64,000 nt of DNA, taken from Renibacterium sp. (GTDB taxonomy: Bacteria > Actinomycetota > Actinomycetes > Actinomycetales > Micrococcaceae). The notes under the pieces are model-generated. The model ran no database searches. It worked only from the letters and a program-made list of their open reading frames with translations, and was not told the DNA's origin. Positions 1 to 8,164 of this stretch are shown here, piece by piece; position 1 is the stretch's first letter, and every line of letters begins with the position of its first letter. The position numbers and the translations under genes are program-made. The stretch spans positions 248,001-312,000 of the forward strand of contig JAFOLH010000006.1 in NCBI GenBank assembly GCA_017419405.1. The letters are read 5' to 3'.

Positions 1-2077
1 CGAGTTCGAAGGTATGGCGTTCGGCCTCCGCAGTCAACACCGCGATCCGCTGTTCCGCCTCGTCCACGGCGGCCAGCAGTTCCAGCTGCGACGGCGCCGA
101 CGCCGATCCGCCCCGCGCCGCGAAGGCGGTGAACACCTCGCCGGCCTGGGTCACTGCGGTCAGGCCGGGATCCTGCTCGATCACGCCGCGAGCCTGGGCC
201 AAGTCCGCGACGAGCACCACCTCGGCCAGGGCTGCCGCAATCGGCTCGGCGATCCCCGGCTCGGCGGTGACCACATCGACGGCGGCTTTGGCCGAGCCCA
301 GGGCTGCGGCAGCCGTTCTGGCCGCTTTGCCTGCCGGATTTGCGGCTTTCGACTTGCCTGCCGCCGGGGCGGCCAGCAGCAGTTCCAAGCGGCCGACGTC
401 GTCCGCTTTGGCCCAATCCAGGGTCTCCACTGCGGCCGACAGCCCGGCCACGGCCACCGCATCGGCCAGCTGGCCCAAGGCTGCCGCGATCGCGGTCTCG
501 TATCCGGCAGCCACCGTGATCAAACTGGAGACCGGGCCCAGCACGCCGGCCCGTGAAGCCGACAGCAACTGCTCAGTGCCGTCTTTGCGTTCCAGCCCGA
601 CCCGGAGCGCGTCCCGCCGGGCCACCCAGGAGTCCCGTTCCCGTTCCGCGTTCTGCTTGGCCTGCTTCAGGGTTTCGATCTGCTCGTCCAGAGCGGCCAA
701 CGCCTCGCTGGCGTCCTCGTAGTCGGCGTCGAGCGACTCTTCGCCCTCTTCCACGCCGGCGATCTGCGATTCCAGCGCGGTGAATTCCTGTTGCGCCGCC
801 AGCCGGCGCTGCTCGCCCGCGGTTTCGGTCTCGCGCAACCGGCCCAACTCGGCTTCGGCGGCTTCGACCCGGGATCGCGCCGCACCCACCTGGCCGGCGA
901 GTTTGGCCAGGCCCTCGCGCCGATCCGCCGTGGCGCGCAAAATCGCGGTCAGCCGCTGCTCTTCGGCCCGGGCCGCCGCTTCGGCTTCGCTCCGGCTACC
1001 GATCGCGGTCTCCAACGCGCTCCGGCTGTCCGCCAGGGCGCGTTCCAACTCCGCTTGTTCGGCGCGGACCGCCGCGGCCTGCTTCTCCAGCCGTTCCGGA
1101 TCCCGGCCGGAATCCACCGCGACGTCGGCACTGCCCAACAGCCGGCGCCGCTCCGCGGCCAGGTTCCCCAACGACCGGAGCCGCTCGCGTTGCGAGGAGA
1201 GCTGGTACCAGGTGTCCCGGGCCGCATTGAGCAACGGCGTGGCCTGCGCCGCGAGCTGCTCGAGTTCGGCCTGCCGCTGCCGTCCGGTTTCCAGGATCGC
1301 TTCGACCTCGGCCCGGCGGGCCTTCAATGCGGTTTCGTCGGCGACTTCCTGCTCCAGCGAACCCCGCAACTGCACCAGATCATCGGCGAGCAGCCGGGCC
1401 CGGGAGTCCCGGACTTCGAATTGCACGCTCTGCGCCCGGCGGGCGACTTCCGCCTGCTTGCCCAACGGGGTGAGTTGCCGGCGGATCTCCGTGGTCAGAT
1501 CGCCCAGCCGGGTCAGGTTCGCCTGCATCGCTTCGAGCTTGCGCAGGGTCTTTTCCTTGCGCCGCCGGTGTTTGAGGATGCCGGCGGCTTCTTCGATGAA
1601 GCCGCGGCGGTCCTCCGGAGTCGCGTGCAAAACCTTGTCGAGCTGGCCCTGGCCCACGATCACGTGCATCTCCCGGCCCAGGCCGGAATCGGAAAGCAGT
1701 TCCTGGATGTCCAGCAACCGGGCGCTTTCGCCGTTGATCGCATATTCGCTGCCGCCGGTGCGGAACAGCGTCCGGGAGATGGTGACCTCGCTGTAGTCGA
1801 TCGGCAGGGCGCCGTCGGCGTTGTCGATGGTCAGCGAAACCTGCGCCCGGCCCAGCGGCGGCCGGCCGCTGGTGCCGGCGAAGATCACGTCCTCCATCTT
1901 GCCGCCGCGCAAGGTCTTGGCGCCCTGCTCGCCCATCACCCAGGCCAGTGCGTCCACGACATTGGACTTGCCGGAACCATTGGGCCCGACGACGGCGGTC
2001 ACCCCGGGTTCGAAGTCGAAAGTCGTCGCCGAGGCGAACGATTTGAAGCCCCGGAGCGTGAGGCTTTTCAGATGCAC
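1..2077 (-). CDS. smc: Chromosome segregation ATPase SMC, N-terminal 692 residues (gene runs off the window)
   Basis: SMC condenses and segregates the chromosome together with ScpA/ScpB. The N-terminus VHLKSLTLRGFKSFA is the family signature, and a Walker A motif GPNGSGKSN lies at residues 31-39. A long Ala/Glu/Arg-rich coiled coil follows from about residue 170 to 510, then the globular hinge (about 520-650), and the window ends early in the returning coil. The C-terminal ATPase lobe (ABC signature and Walker B) lies outside, so roughly 40% of the usual ~1190 residues is missing. The start is GTG, chosen because translation from there begins exactly with the conserved N-terminus. It is the last gene of the coaD-yceD-rpmF-rnc-mutM-smc block, 97 bp after mutM. 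Confidence 0.97.
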   Translation of the reverse strand, partial: MHLKSLTLRGFKSFASATTFDFEPGVTAVVGPNGSGKSNVVDALAWVMGEQGAKTLRGGKMEDVIFAGTSGRPPLGRAQVSLTIDNADGALPIDYSEVTISRTLFRTGGSEYAINGESARLLDIQELLSDSGLGREMHVIVGQGQLDKVLHATPEDRRGFIEEAAGILKHRRRKEKTLRKLEAMQANLTRLGDLTTEIRRQLTPLGKQAEVARRAQSVQFEVRDSRARLLADDLVQLRGSLEQEVADETALKARRAEVEAILETGRQRQAELEQLAAQATPLLNAARDTWYQLSSQRERLRSLGNLAAERRRLLGSADVAVDSGRDPERLEKQAAAVRAEQAELERALADSRSALETAIGSRSEAEAAARAEEQRLTAILRATADRREGLAKLAGQVGAARSRVEAAEAELGRLRETETAGEQRRLAAQQEFTALESQIAGVEEGEESLDADYEDASEALAALDEQIETLKQAKQNAERERDSWVARRDALRVGLERKDGTEQLLSASRAGVLGPVSSLITVAAGYETAIAAALGQLADAVAVAGLSAAVETLDWAKADDVGRLELLLAAPAAGKSKAANPAGKAARTAAAALGSAKAAVDVVTAEPGIAEPIAAALAEVVLVADLAQARGVIEQDPGLTAVTQAGEVFTAFAARGGSASAPSQLELLAAVDEAEQRIAVLTAEAERHTFEL

Positions 2078-2174
2078 GGAAGGGCTCTTTCTGGCAGGGT
2101 CCAAGCGGACGGGTGGCACTGGCGGCGGGCTATCCCCCAAATCTACGCGTTATGCGGCGGATTCTGCGGGATTT

Positions 2175-3143
2175 CTACGCTTTCCGGCTGCTCCGCGGCT
2201 TCGGCTGGCAGACCGGGCACAGATACGAGGACCGGTTCATGAACGGCTCCCGGCGGATCAGGGTGAGCAACCCGTTGTCCTGGCAGCGGTAGCAGGGCTG
2301 GCCTTCCCGGCCGTAGACGTTGAGCGAGCGTTCGAAGTAGCCGGAGGCGCCATTGACGTTGACGTAGAGCGAATCGAAGGTGGTGCCGCCCACTTCGAGC
2401 GAGGCGGTCATCACCGCGCGGACGTTCTGCAGCAACTCCGCGACCTCGGCCGGCCGCAGCTTCTCGGTGGGCCGGGCATAGTGCAGCTTGCTGGCCCAGA
2501 GCGCTTCATCGGCGTAGATATTGCCGATCCCGGAAATCAGCGATTGGTCCAGCAACGCCCGTTTCAGCCCGGTCCGGCGCCGCTTCAATGCGGCCATGAA
2601 GGCCTCGACGGAAAACGAGGGGTCCAGCGGGTCCCGGGCGATATGCGCCGCCTCGGCGGCGATCAGCGGTGCCTGGTCGCCGAGTCCGCCGGGCAGTCCG
2701 TCGCTCGTCGGGACCAGGCTGGTGACCGAAAGGCCGCCGAAAATCCGCTGGTCCACGAAGCGCAGTTCTTCCGGCGCATCGGCGCGCGGTTCGAAGGCGA
2801 TCCGAACCTTGAGGTGTTTTTCGTCCGGCTGGTCCGGATCCTGCATCAGCAGTTGCCCGCTCATGCCCAGGTGCGCCATCAGCGCGACGTCGGAGCCGGC
2901 CCCGGCAGCCTCGGAGTCTTGCAGTTCCCCGGAATCATGCAGCAGCGGCAGCCAGAGGAATTTCCCGCGGCGCACCACGGCACCGATCCGGGCTCCGGTC
3001 AATTGGCTGCGGAAGTCTTCAGTGCCGTGCGTATGGCGCCGGATCGAGCGCGGGTCCACGACTTCGACGCCGGTCACGGTGCGGCCCTGCACCCACTTCT
3101 GCAAACCCCGGCGGACGACTTCTACCTCGGGAAGCTCCGGCAT
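2175..3143 (-). CDS. mutM: Formamidopyrimidine-DNA glycosylase (Fpg/MutM)
   Basis: This bifunctional base-excision glycosylase/AP lyase removes 8-oxoguanine and ring-opened purines. The N-terminus [10 protein letters not shown] supplies the catalytic Pro2 and Glu3, and Lys61 in RRGKFLWL is the expected conserved lysine. The helix-two-turn-helix region carries [14 protein letters not shown]-terminal zinc finger has four cysteines, C284, C287, C309 and C312. At 322 residues it is slightly longer than typical because of loops around residues 85-130 and 150-170. Its ATG overlaps the rnc stop by one base (TGATG), which indicates translational coupling with RNase III. Confidence 0.97.
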   Translation of the reverse strand: MPELPEVEVVRRGLQKWVQGRTVTGVEVVDPRSIRRHTHGTEDFRSQLTGARIGAVVRRGKFLWLPLLHDSGELQDSEAAGAGSDVALMAHLGMSGQLLMQDPDQPDEKHLKVRIAFEPRADAPEELRFVDQRIFGGLSVTSLVPTSDGLPGGLGDQAPLIAAEAAHIARDPLDPSFSVEAFMAALKRRRTGLKRALLDQSLISGIGNIYADEALWASKLHYARPTEKLRPAEVAELLQNVRAVMTASLEVGGTTFDSLYVNVNGASGYFERSLNVYGREGQPCYRCQDNGLLTLIRREPFMNRSSYLCPVCQPKPRSSRKA

Positions 3144-3940
3144 CAGCCCTGCTTCGCCGGGCGGTCAGTCGTGGGGTTGCCCGCGGCGGGCGCATCCTTC
3201 GACCCGACGGCACCGCTGGCCGCGGAATGGATCTGCCGCCAGCTATTGGCTGCAGCATCCTGTTCGGCTTCCTTTTTGGAGTGGCCGTTGCCACTGAGAT
3301 AGGACGTGCCGCCGATCCAGAGCACGGCCTGATAGGTGCGGGCGTGGTCCGGGCCTTCGCCGGTCACTTCATAACGCACCGGACCCAATTGGTTGCCGGC
3401 TGCGTATTCCTGGATGCTGGTCTTCCAATCCGTGGCTGCGCCCATTGCCGCGGCATCGAGCAGCAACGGGCCGATCAGACGCATCACGAGTTGCCGGGCG
3501 GTCTCGATGTCATGGCAGACGTAAACCGCCCCGATCAGGGCCTCCATGGTGTCCGCCAGGATCGACGCTTTGTTTTTGCCGTCGGTCAACCGCTCGCCTT
3601 GACCGAGCAGGATGAAATTGCCCACGCCAAGGCTCCGGGCCACCCCGGCCAGCGCCCGGGTGCTGACCACAGCAGAGCGGCGTTTCGCCAGCTCACCTTC
3701 GGCCAGATCCGGATTTTCCCGGAACAGGGCGTCAGTCACCGAAAAGCCCAGCACCGAGTCGCCCAGGAACTCCAGGCGCTCATTGGTGGGGATGCCGCCG
3801 TTTTCATAGGCGAATGAACGATGGGTCAGGGCAAGACGAAGCGTCTCGGGGTCGATATCGACCCCGAGACGCTTCAAAAGCTCTGCATTGTCAAGCGCAC
3901 CTGCGCCTTGTGCAGCCACGCCTTGAGTGTGGGTACTCAC
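3143..3940 (-). CDS. rnc: Ribonuclease III
   Basis: This double-strand-specific endoribonuclease processes rRNA precursors and structured mRNAs. The signature [12 protein letters not shown] sits at residues 53-64, with catalytic E57 and D61, and the second acidic cluster is in [12 protein letters not shown] double-stranded-RNA-binding domain occupies roughly residues 170-240 and ends with [11 protein letters not shown] 25-residue low-complexity tail rich in Ala, Gly and Pro follows. It lies 12 bp downstream of rpmF and overlaps mutM by one base, so it is almost certainly cotranscribed with both. Confidence 0.97.
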   Translation of the reverse strand: MSTHTQGVAAQGAGALDNAELLKRLGVDIDPETLRLALTHRSFAYENGGIPTNERLEFLGDSVLGFSVTDALFRENPDLAEGELAKRRSAVVSTRALAGVARSLGVGNFILLGQGERLTDGKNKASILADTMEALIGAVYVCHDIETARQLVMRLIGPLLLDAAAMGAATDWKTSIQEYAAGNQLGPVRYEVTGEGPDHARTYQAVLWIGGTSYLSGNGHSKKEAEQDAAANSWRQIHSAASGAVGSKDAPAAGNPTTDRPAKQG

Positions 3941-3952
3941 GGGCGAACCGAC

Positions 3953-4156
3953 TTAGACGTCAGCGACCTTGCGGCCCTTGTACTCCAGGAACAAGGCGGT
4001 GCCAGCCGAATCGGTGACAACCTTGGCCTGGTGCGGCAAGGAGTAGGTCACGCGACCGTTCTCGACGGTCTTGACCAGGTTGGGCGCAGTGGCTTTCCAC
4101 TGGGACCGGCGTGCGCGGGTATTAGAACGAGACATCTTCCGCTTGGGAACAGCCAC
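3953..4156 (-). CDS. rpmF: 50S ribosomal protein L32
   Basis: A 67-residue ribosomal protein that begins [19 protein letters not shown], the classic bL32 N-terminus. An in-frame ATG lies 42 bases upstream, but GTG at 4154-4156 matches the family start and has an AGAAAAGAG purine tract ahead of it, so GTG is preferred. The protein has none of the paired cysteines of zinc-binding L32 forms, so this is the zinc-independent type. It sits between yceD and rnc, an arrangement conserved in many bacteria. Confidence 0.96.
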   Translation of the reverse strand: MAVPKRKMSRSNTRARRSQWKATAPNLVKTVENGRVTYSLPHQAKVVTDSAGTALFLEYKGRKVADV

Positions 4157-4219
4157 GGCTAACTCTTTTCTCTCTTCGCAACGCCGGGCTGTGCCCACCG
4201 CTGCAGTCTGTTGTACTTC

Positions 4220-4822
4220 TTACGTCTCTTGCTGCTCTTGGTCCTGCGTCAAGCCGCCCAAAGCGGCCCAGCGGGGATCCAAAACCTCGTGTCGGTGACC
4301 CGGATTGTCCAAAAGCCGCACTCCGCATTCGGAGCACAATCCCTGGCAGTCTTCCTGGCATACCGGCTGGAACGGCAGTGCTGTGACTACCGCATCCCGC
4401 AGCACCGGTTCGAGATCGAGATGATCGTGCTCGACCAGGCGCTGTTCGTCGTCGTCCTCGAGCTCTTCTTTGCCAGTCCGTTCGGGAACGGGCTCTTCGA
4501 AGAAGAACATCTCTTGGATATCGACATCGAGGTCGTACGCAAGGGGATCCAGGCATCGGCTGCATTCGCCCACCACGTGGACGGTTGCAGTTCCCGAAAC
4601 AAAGATTCCTTCGTGTACGGCCTCCAAATTCAGATCGAGCCGGATGTCCGACCCTTCCTGAACGCCGATCATCGGCGTTCCGAGTTCCCCCGGAGCCGCG
4701 ACTGTATCCTGCCAAGCCCGCATACTGCCTGGACTGCGACCGAAATCTTTGATCGCAACAAGCAATGGTGAACCCGGATGAGTCCGGTGGTTCGTGTTAA
4801 TGGGAACTCCTGGAGGAAACAT
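4220..4822 (-). CDS. YceD/DUF177 family protein encoded upstream of rpmF
   Basis: YceD-family proteins are linked to 23S rRNA accumulation and are almost always encoded just before rpmF, as here. The family cysteine pairs are present: CSRCLDP in the middle and the C-terminal CQEDCQGLCSECG, which probably bind metal. The start is uncertain. The first ATG (4820-4822) has no ribosome-binding site upstream. An AGGAG lies inside the reading frame just after it, spaced correctly for an ATT codon at 4799-4801, which would give an N-terminus MNTNHRTHPGSPLL of the usual length. An ATT start would be very rare outside infC. The coordinates given are the ATG version. Confidence 0.9.
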   Translation of the reverse strand: MFPPGVPINTNHRTHPGSPLLVAIKDFGRSPGSMRAWQDTVAAPGELGTPMIGVQEGSDIRLDLNLEAVHEGIFVSGTATVHVVGECSRCLDPLAYDLDVDIQEMFFFEEPVPERTGKEELEDDDEQRLVEHDHLDLEPVLRDAVVTALPFQPVCQEDCQGLCSECGVRLLDNPGHRHEVLDPRWAALGGLTQDQEQQET

Positions 4823-4891
4823 ATGACCGACGTATCATCTTAGCCTGAAACAGGTACCAGCCTCAAACTGCGCCACGCCGAAGCCTTCGGA

Positions 4892-5380
4892 TCAATCGTG
4901 CGCCGCTCCGGCGGCTTCGGCGAATCGGCGTTGCACGGCGCGCGGAACGTAGTCGGAGACGTCTCCGCCCAAGCCGGCCACTTCTTTGATCATGGTGGAA
5001 GAAAGGTGCGCGTAGCGGGCTTCGGCATGCAGGAAAATCGTCTCGACCCCGGTGAGTTGCCGGTTCATGGTCGCCATCGGAACCTCGTAATCGAAGTCGG
5101 ATGAAGAACGCAGGCCCTTCACGATTGCGCTCGCGCCGCGTTGCCGGCAGTATTCGGCGAGCAGGCCCTCGCCCATCGGCTCGATCACGATGCCGCGCAG
5201 TGAAGCGAGCGTCTCCGCCGCCATTTCCAGCCGTTCGTCGAGGCTGAACCGGTACTTCTTCGAGTAGTTGGTGGACACCGCGACGATCACTTCGTCGAAC
5301 AACCCGGCCGCCCGGGCGATGACTTCGAGATGTCCATTGTGGATCGGATCAAACGAACCTGGGCAAACGGCACGGCGCAT
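4892..5380 (-). CDS. coaD: Phosphopantetheine adenylyltransferase
   Basis: This enzyme transfers AMP from ATP to 4'-phosphopantetheine in the penultimate step of CoA synthesis. It begins MRRAVCPGSFDPIHNGH, which holds the nucleotidyltransferase T/HxGH motif. KGLRSSSDFDYE and the late LSSTMIKE block are typical of CoaD. The start chosen (ATG at 5380, 162 aa) places the first strand at its usual position; another in-frame ATG lies 18 bases upstream at 5398. It is the first gene of the minus-strand block leading to smc and is divergent from the aminotransferase gene at 5561. Confidence 0.96.
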   Translation of the reverse strand: MRRAVCPGSFDPIHNGHLEVIARAAGLFDEVIVAVSTNYSKKYRFSLDERLEMAAETLASLRGIVIEPMGEGLLAEYCRQRGASAIVKGLRSSSDFDYEVPMATMNRQLTGVETIFLHAEARYAHLSSTMIKEVAGLGGDVSDYVPRAVQRRFAEAAGAAHD

Positions 5381-5417
5381 ATTCCCAAGGTATCTCATCG
5401 CCTGCCCAAACTACCCG

Positions 5418-5441
5418 CGCGAACGCACACGTGAGCGTTCG
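5418..5441. repeat. 24-bp palindromic intergenic element, copy 1
   Basis: Between the divergent coaD and aminotransferase genes lies a near-perfect palindrome with arms CGAACGCACAC and GTGAGCGTTCG around a central CACGTG. The same 24 bases occur, inverted and without a single change, at 42742-42765 between serA and ilvC. A related longer inverted repeat starts 42 bases further on. Confidence 0.8.
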
Positions 5442-5482
5442 GCCCTTTCGTGTCGAACTCCGTTCGCCACGGAGGGACCCTG

Positions 5483-5541
5483 GCGAACGCACACTTGACG
5501 CGGGTGTTTCCGGAAATTACCCGCGTCACGTGTGCACTCGC
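5483..5541. repeat. Long inverted repeat related to the 24-bp element
   Basis: Two 23-base arms (5483-5505 and 5519-5541) match at 20 of 23 positions and enclose a 13-base loop that itself contains TTTCCGGAAA. The outer part of the left arm, GCGAACGCACAC, is shared with the neighbouring 24-bp palindrome. The right arm ends about 20 bases before the aminotransferase start, so the element overlaps that gene's 5' leader or promoter. Confidence 0.75.
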
Positions 5542-5560
5542 GCGGGGTTAAGGTGGGAGT

Positions 5561-6757
5561 ATGACTTCCCCTTGGCAGCGCGCCGCTCAGGGCGCCAACC
5601 TGCTGGCCGACGACGGCAGCCTCGGCGTGACCATCTTCGAAGAAATCACCTCGCTCGCGGTGCGGACCGGCGCACTGAATCTGGGCCAGGGCTTCCCGGA
5701 CCAGGACGGTCCGGCGGAAATCAAAGCACTGGCCCGGGAAGCGATCCAATCCGGCGCCAATCAATACGCGCCCGGCAGAGGCCTGCCCGAGTTGCGGCAC
5801 GCGATCGCGGAACACCAGCAACGCTTCTACGGCCTGCAGCCGGATCCGGACCGCGAAGTGCTGGTCACCACCGGAGCCACCGAAGCGATCGCCGCAGCCT
5901 TGCTCGCGTTGGTCTCCCCCGGCGACGAAGTGCTCAGCTTCGAACCGTTCTACGATTCCTACGGCGCGATGATCGCGCTGGCCGGCGGGCGCCACGTCAC
6001 GGTGCCGCTGGCCGCACCTGATTTCCTGCCCGACGCCGAGGCGCTGGCCGCGGCTTTCTCCGACCGCACCGCGGTGGTGCTGGTGAATTCGCCGCACAAC
6101 CCGAGCGGCGCGGTTTTCCCGCCGGAGACCCTGGCCCGGATCGTGGCACTGGCGCAACGGCACGGTGCCGTGATCATTTCGGATGAAGTCTACGAACACC
6201 TCACCTACGGTGTGCCGCACGTGCCGATCGCCACGCTGCCCGGCGCGGCCGAGCGCACCCTCACGATCTCCTCCGGCGGCAAGACCTTTTCGTTCACCGG
6301 GTGGAAGATCGGCTGGGCCACCGGGCCGGCCGAGTTGATCGCCGCGGTACGCACCGTGAAGCAATTCCTCAGCTACTCCTCCGGAACCCCGTTCCAGGCC
6401 GCGATCGCCTGGGGCTTGCGGCAGGAAGCCGACTACTTCAGCTCGCTGGCAGCGGAACTGCAAGCCAAACGGGACCTGCTGGCGGACGGCCTGCGCGCCG
6501 CCGGGCTGACCGTGCACCTGCCGCAGGGCGGCTATTTCGTGAACGCCGACGTCGCGCCGCTGGGCGTCGAGGACGCCGTGGCTTTGGCCCGGCAACTGCC
6601 GCAGCTGATCGGCGTCGCTGCGATCCCGGTCGCGGTGTTCTGCCATCCGGAGGGTGCTGCCCGGAACAAGTCACTGCTGCGCTTCGCCTTCTGCAAACAG
6701 GAATCCGTACTCCGCGAAGCCGCTGCTCGTTTGGCCACCCTCGGGGAACGGCTCTGA
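5561..6757 (+). CDS. PLP-dependent class I/II aminotransferase (DapC/kynurenine-aminotransferase type)
   Basis: A fold-type I aminotransferase of 398 residues. The PLP-binding lysine is K241 in SSGGKTFSFTGWKIGW. NSPHNPSG and the C-terminal RFAFCK, with its substrate-carboxylate arginine, are also present, as are LGQGFPDQ and YAPGRGLPELR. In actinobacteria this subfamily is often annotated as N-succinyldiaminopimelate aminotransferase or a methionine/kynurenine aminotransferase; the sequence does not settle the substrate. The ATG start has AGGTGGGAG upstream. It is followed without a gap by the spermidine-synthase-like gene. Confidence 0.92.
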   Translation: MTSPWQRAAQGANLLADDGSLGVTIFEEITSLAVRTGALNLGQGFPDQDGPAEIKALAREAIQSGANQYAPGRGLPELRHAIAEHQQRFYGLQPDPDREVLVTTGATEAIAAALLALVSPGDEVLSFEPFYDSYGAMIALAGGRHVTVPLAAPDFLPDAEALAAAFSDRTAVVLVNSPHNPSGAVFPPETLARIVALAQRHGAVIISDEVYEHLTYGVPHVPIATLPGAAERTLTISSGGKTFSFTGWKIGWATGPAELIAAVRTVKQFLSYSSGTPFQAAIAWGLRQEADYFSSLAAELQAKRDLLADGLRAAGLTVHLPQGGYFVNADVAPLGVEDAVALARQLPQLIGVAAIPVAVFCHPEGAARNKSLLRFAFCKQESVLREAAARLATLGERL

Positions 6758-7566
6758 GCCGCGGGGCTCCGGCCGGCGGAAGCCGTCCCGGTGGGAATCC
6801 GCAGCGGCTGCTCAGCGGCCTGGGCGGCCACGCCGAGATCGCGCCCGACCCGTTGGTGCCCGGATCTTTCGTGCTGGAGATCGCCGGCGCCGCGCAATCC
6901 CACGTGGATTTGGCGCACCCGGAGCAGATCTTCTATGAGTATTTGCGCCGGATCGGGAATCTGCTGGATGTCTTCCGGCCCGCCGCGGAACCGGTCCGGG
7001 CCCTGCACCTCGGTGCCGGGGCGCTGACCCTGGTGCGCTACCTGGCGGTGCGCCGACCCGGCTCCGAGCAGACCGCCGTCGAGCTCGAGCGCGAGCTCTT
7101 GGATTTCGTGCTGGACAACCTGCCGCTGCCGCCCGGCACCCGGTTGCGGAACATCATCGGCGATGCCCGCTGGTCCCTCCCGGAAGCCGCCCGGACCGGG
7201 CCGTTCGATGCGATCGTCTTGGACATCTTCTCCGGACCCCACGCGCCGGAACACATCGCCAGCGTCGACTTCTACACCGAAGCGGCACGGCTGCTGACCC
7301 CCGACGGCGTGCTGATCGTCAACGTCGGCGATGAGGCAGCACTCACCTTGGTGCGCAGCCAATGCGCCGCGCTGCGATCGGTTCTTCCGGCGACCGCGCT
7401 GTGGGCCGAATCCGGAATGTTCAGCGGGCGCTACCCCGGGAACATGATCCTGGCCGGCGTCAAAGCGCACGCCTGGCCTCCGGACTGGACCGAACAGCTC
7501 CTGGCACTCGGCCCGCACCCGTCCCGGCTGCTCAGCGGCTTGGAACTCGACGAATTCAGTCGTTGA
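6754..7566 (+). CDS. Spermidine-synthase-like protein (class I methyltransferase fold), start uncertain
   Basis: The body of the protein has the polyamine-synthase fold: LHLGAGALTLVRYL as the nucleotide-binding glycine loop, DARWSLPEA, and FDAIVLDIFSGPHAPEH in the usual aspartate-centred position. Short proteins of this kind (about 270 aa, no transporter part) are common in actinobacteria, and their substrate is unknown. No ATG or GTG fits the N-terminus. The reading frame passes through the aminotransferase stop, where CTG (6754-6756) forms a CTGA overlap 7 bases after GGGGA; TTG at 6853 or GTG at 6856 are alternatives that would drop about 33 residues. The 3' end overlaps the convergent rsmD gene by 11 bp. 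Confidence 0.8.
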   Translation: MSRGAPAGGSRPGGNPQRLLSGLGGHAEIAPDPLVPGSFVLEIAGAAQSHVDLAHPEQIFYEYLRRIGNLLDVFRPAAEPVRALHLGAGALTLVRYLAVRRPGSEQTAVELERELLDFVLDNLPLPPGTRLRNIIGDARWSLPEAARTGPFDAIVLDIFSGPHAPEHIASVDFYTEAARLLTPDGVLIVNVGDEAALTLVRSQCAALRSVLPATALWAESGMFSGRYPGNMILAGVKAHAWPPDWTEQLLALGPHPSRLLSGLELDEFSR

Positions 7567-8143
7567 CCGAAGCCCCTTCAGCAAAGGCCGGCTCCGCGAA
7601 CCAGAGCCGGGTCTCCCCGTAGCTTCGATGGGAAAAGCTCGCCAGCCCCTCCGGCCAGTCGGGTTCCGGGCTGCGCACCGAGCGCTCGACGACGACCACG
7701 GCGCCCTCTGCCAGCCTCGGTGCCAACGTTCCCAGCACCGAGCTGAGCCCGGATTCCTCCAGTGGGTACGGCGGATCCAAGAACACCAGATCCCAGGGAC
7801 CGGCGCTGCGCTGCAGGAATTGTTCCACCTTCGCCCGGCTGACCCGGGCAGCACCAGGCCCAGCCAAGCGGTTCAGCAGCTCGGCGTTCCGCTGGCAGAT
7901 TTCTGCGGCTTTGGCATCGGCTTCGACCAGCTCGGCGCTGGAAGCACCGCGGCTCAACGACTCCAAGCCCAACGCTCCGGAGCCGGCGTAGAGATCCAGC
8001 ACCCGGGCCCCGGTGAGCACATCCATCGCCTCCAGCCGGGAGAACAGGGCTTCTTTGACCCGGTCCGTCGTGGGCCGGGTCCCGCTGCCGGGCACCGAAG
8101 CCAAAGCATGCCCGCCCGCCAGCCCAGCAATGATCCGGCTCAT
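7556..8143 (-). CDS. rsmD: 16S rRNA (guanine966-N2)-methyltransferase RsmD
   Basis: This enzyme methylates G966 of 16S rRNA. It begins MSRIIAGLAGG, carries the SAM loop VLDLYAGSGALGLES at residues 48-62, and has the N-methyltransferase catalytic motif DPPY at residues 123-126. RPTTDRVKEALFS near residue 22 is a family hallmark. The ATG at 8143 is preferred over a TTG 21 bases upstream. It lies 21 bp after recG and is probably the last gene of the thiL-DAK2-recG-rsmD transcript. Confidence 0.95.
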   Translation of the reverse strand: MSRIIAGLAGGHALASVPGSGTRPTTDRVKEALFSRLEAMDVLTGARVLDLYAGSGALGLESLSRGASSAELVEADAKAAEICQRNAELLNRLAGPGAARVSRAKVEQFLQRSAGPWDLVFLDPPYPLEESGLSSVLGTLAPRLAEGAVVVVERSVRSPEPDWPEGLASFSHRSYGETRLWFAEPAFAEGASVND

Positions 8144-8164
8144 CCGGCAACCGCCGTCGAACAA

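Noticed and set aside
780-2242. Two plus-strand frames of 338 and 483 codons at the window start
   Set aside because: Both are antisense to smc, with Ser/Arg-rich or Gly/Arg/Gln-rich compositions and no domain.
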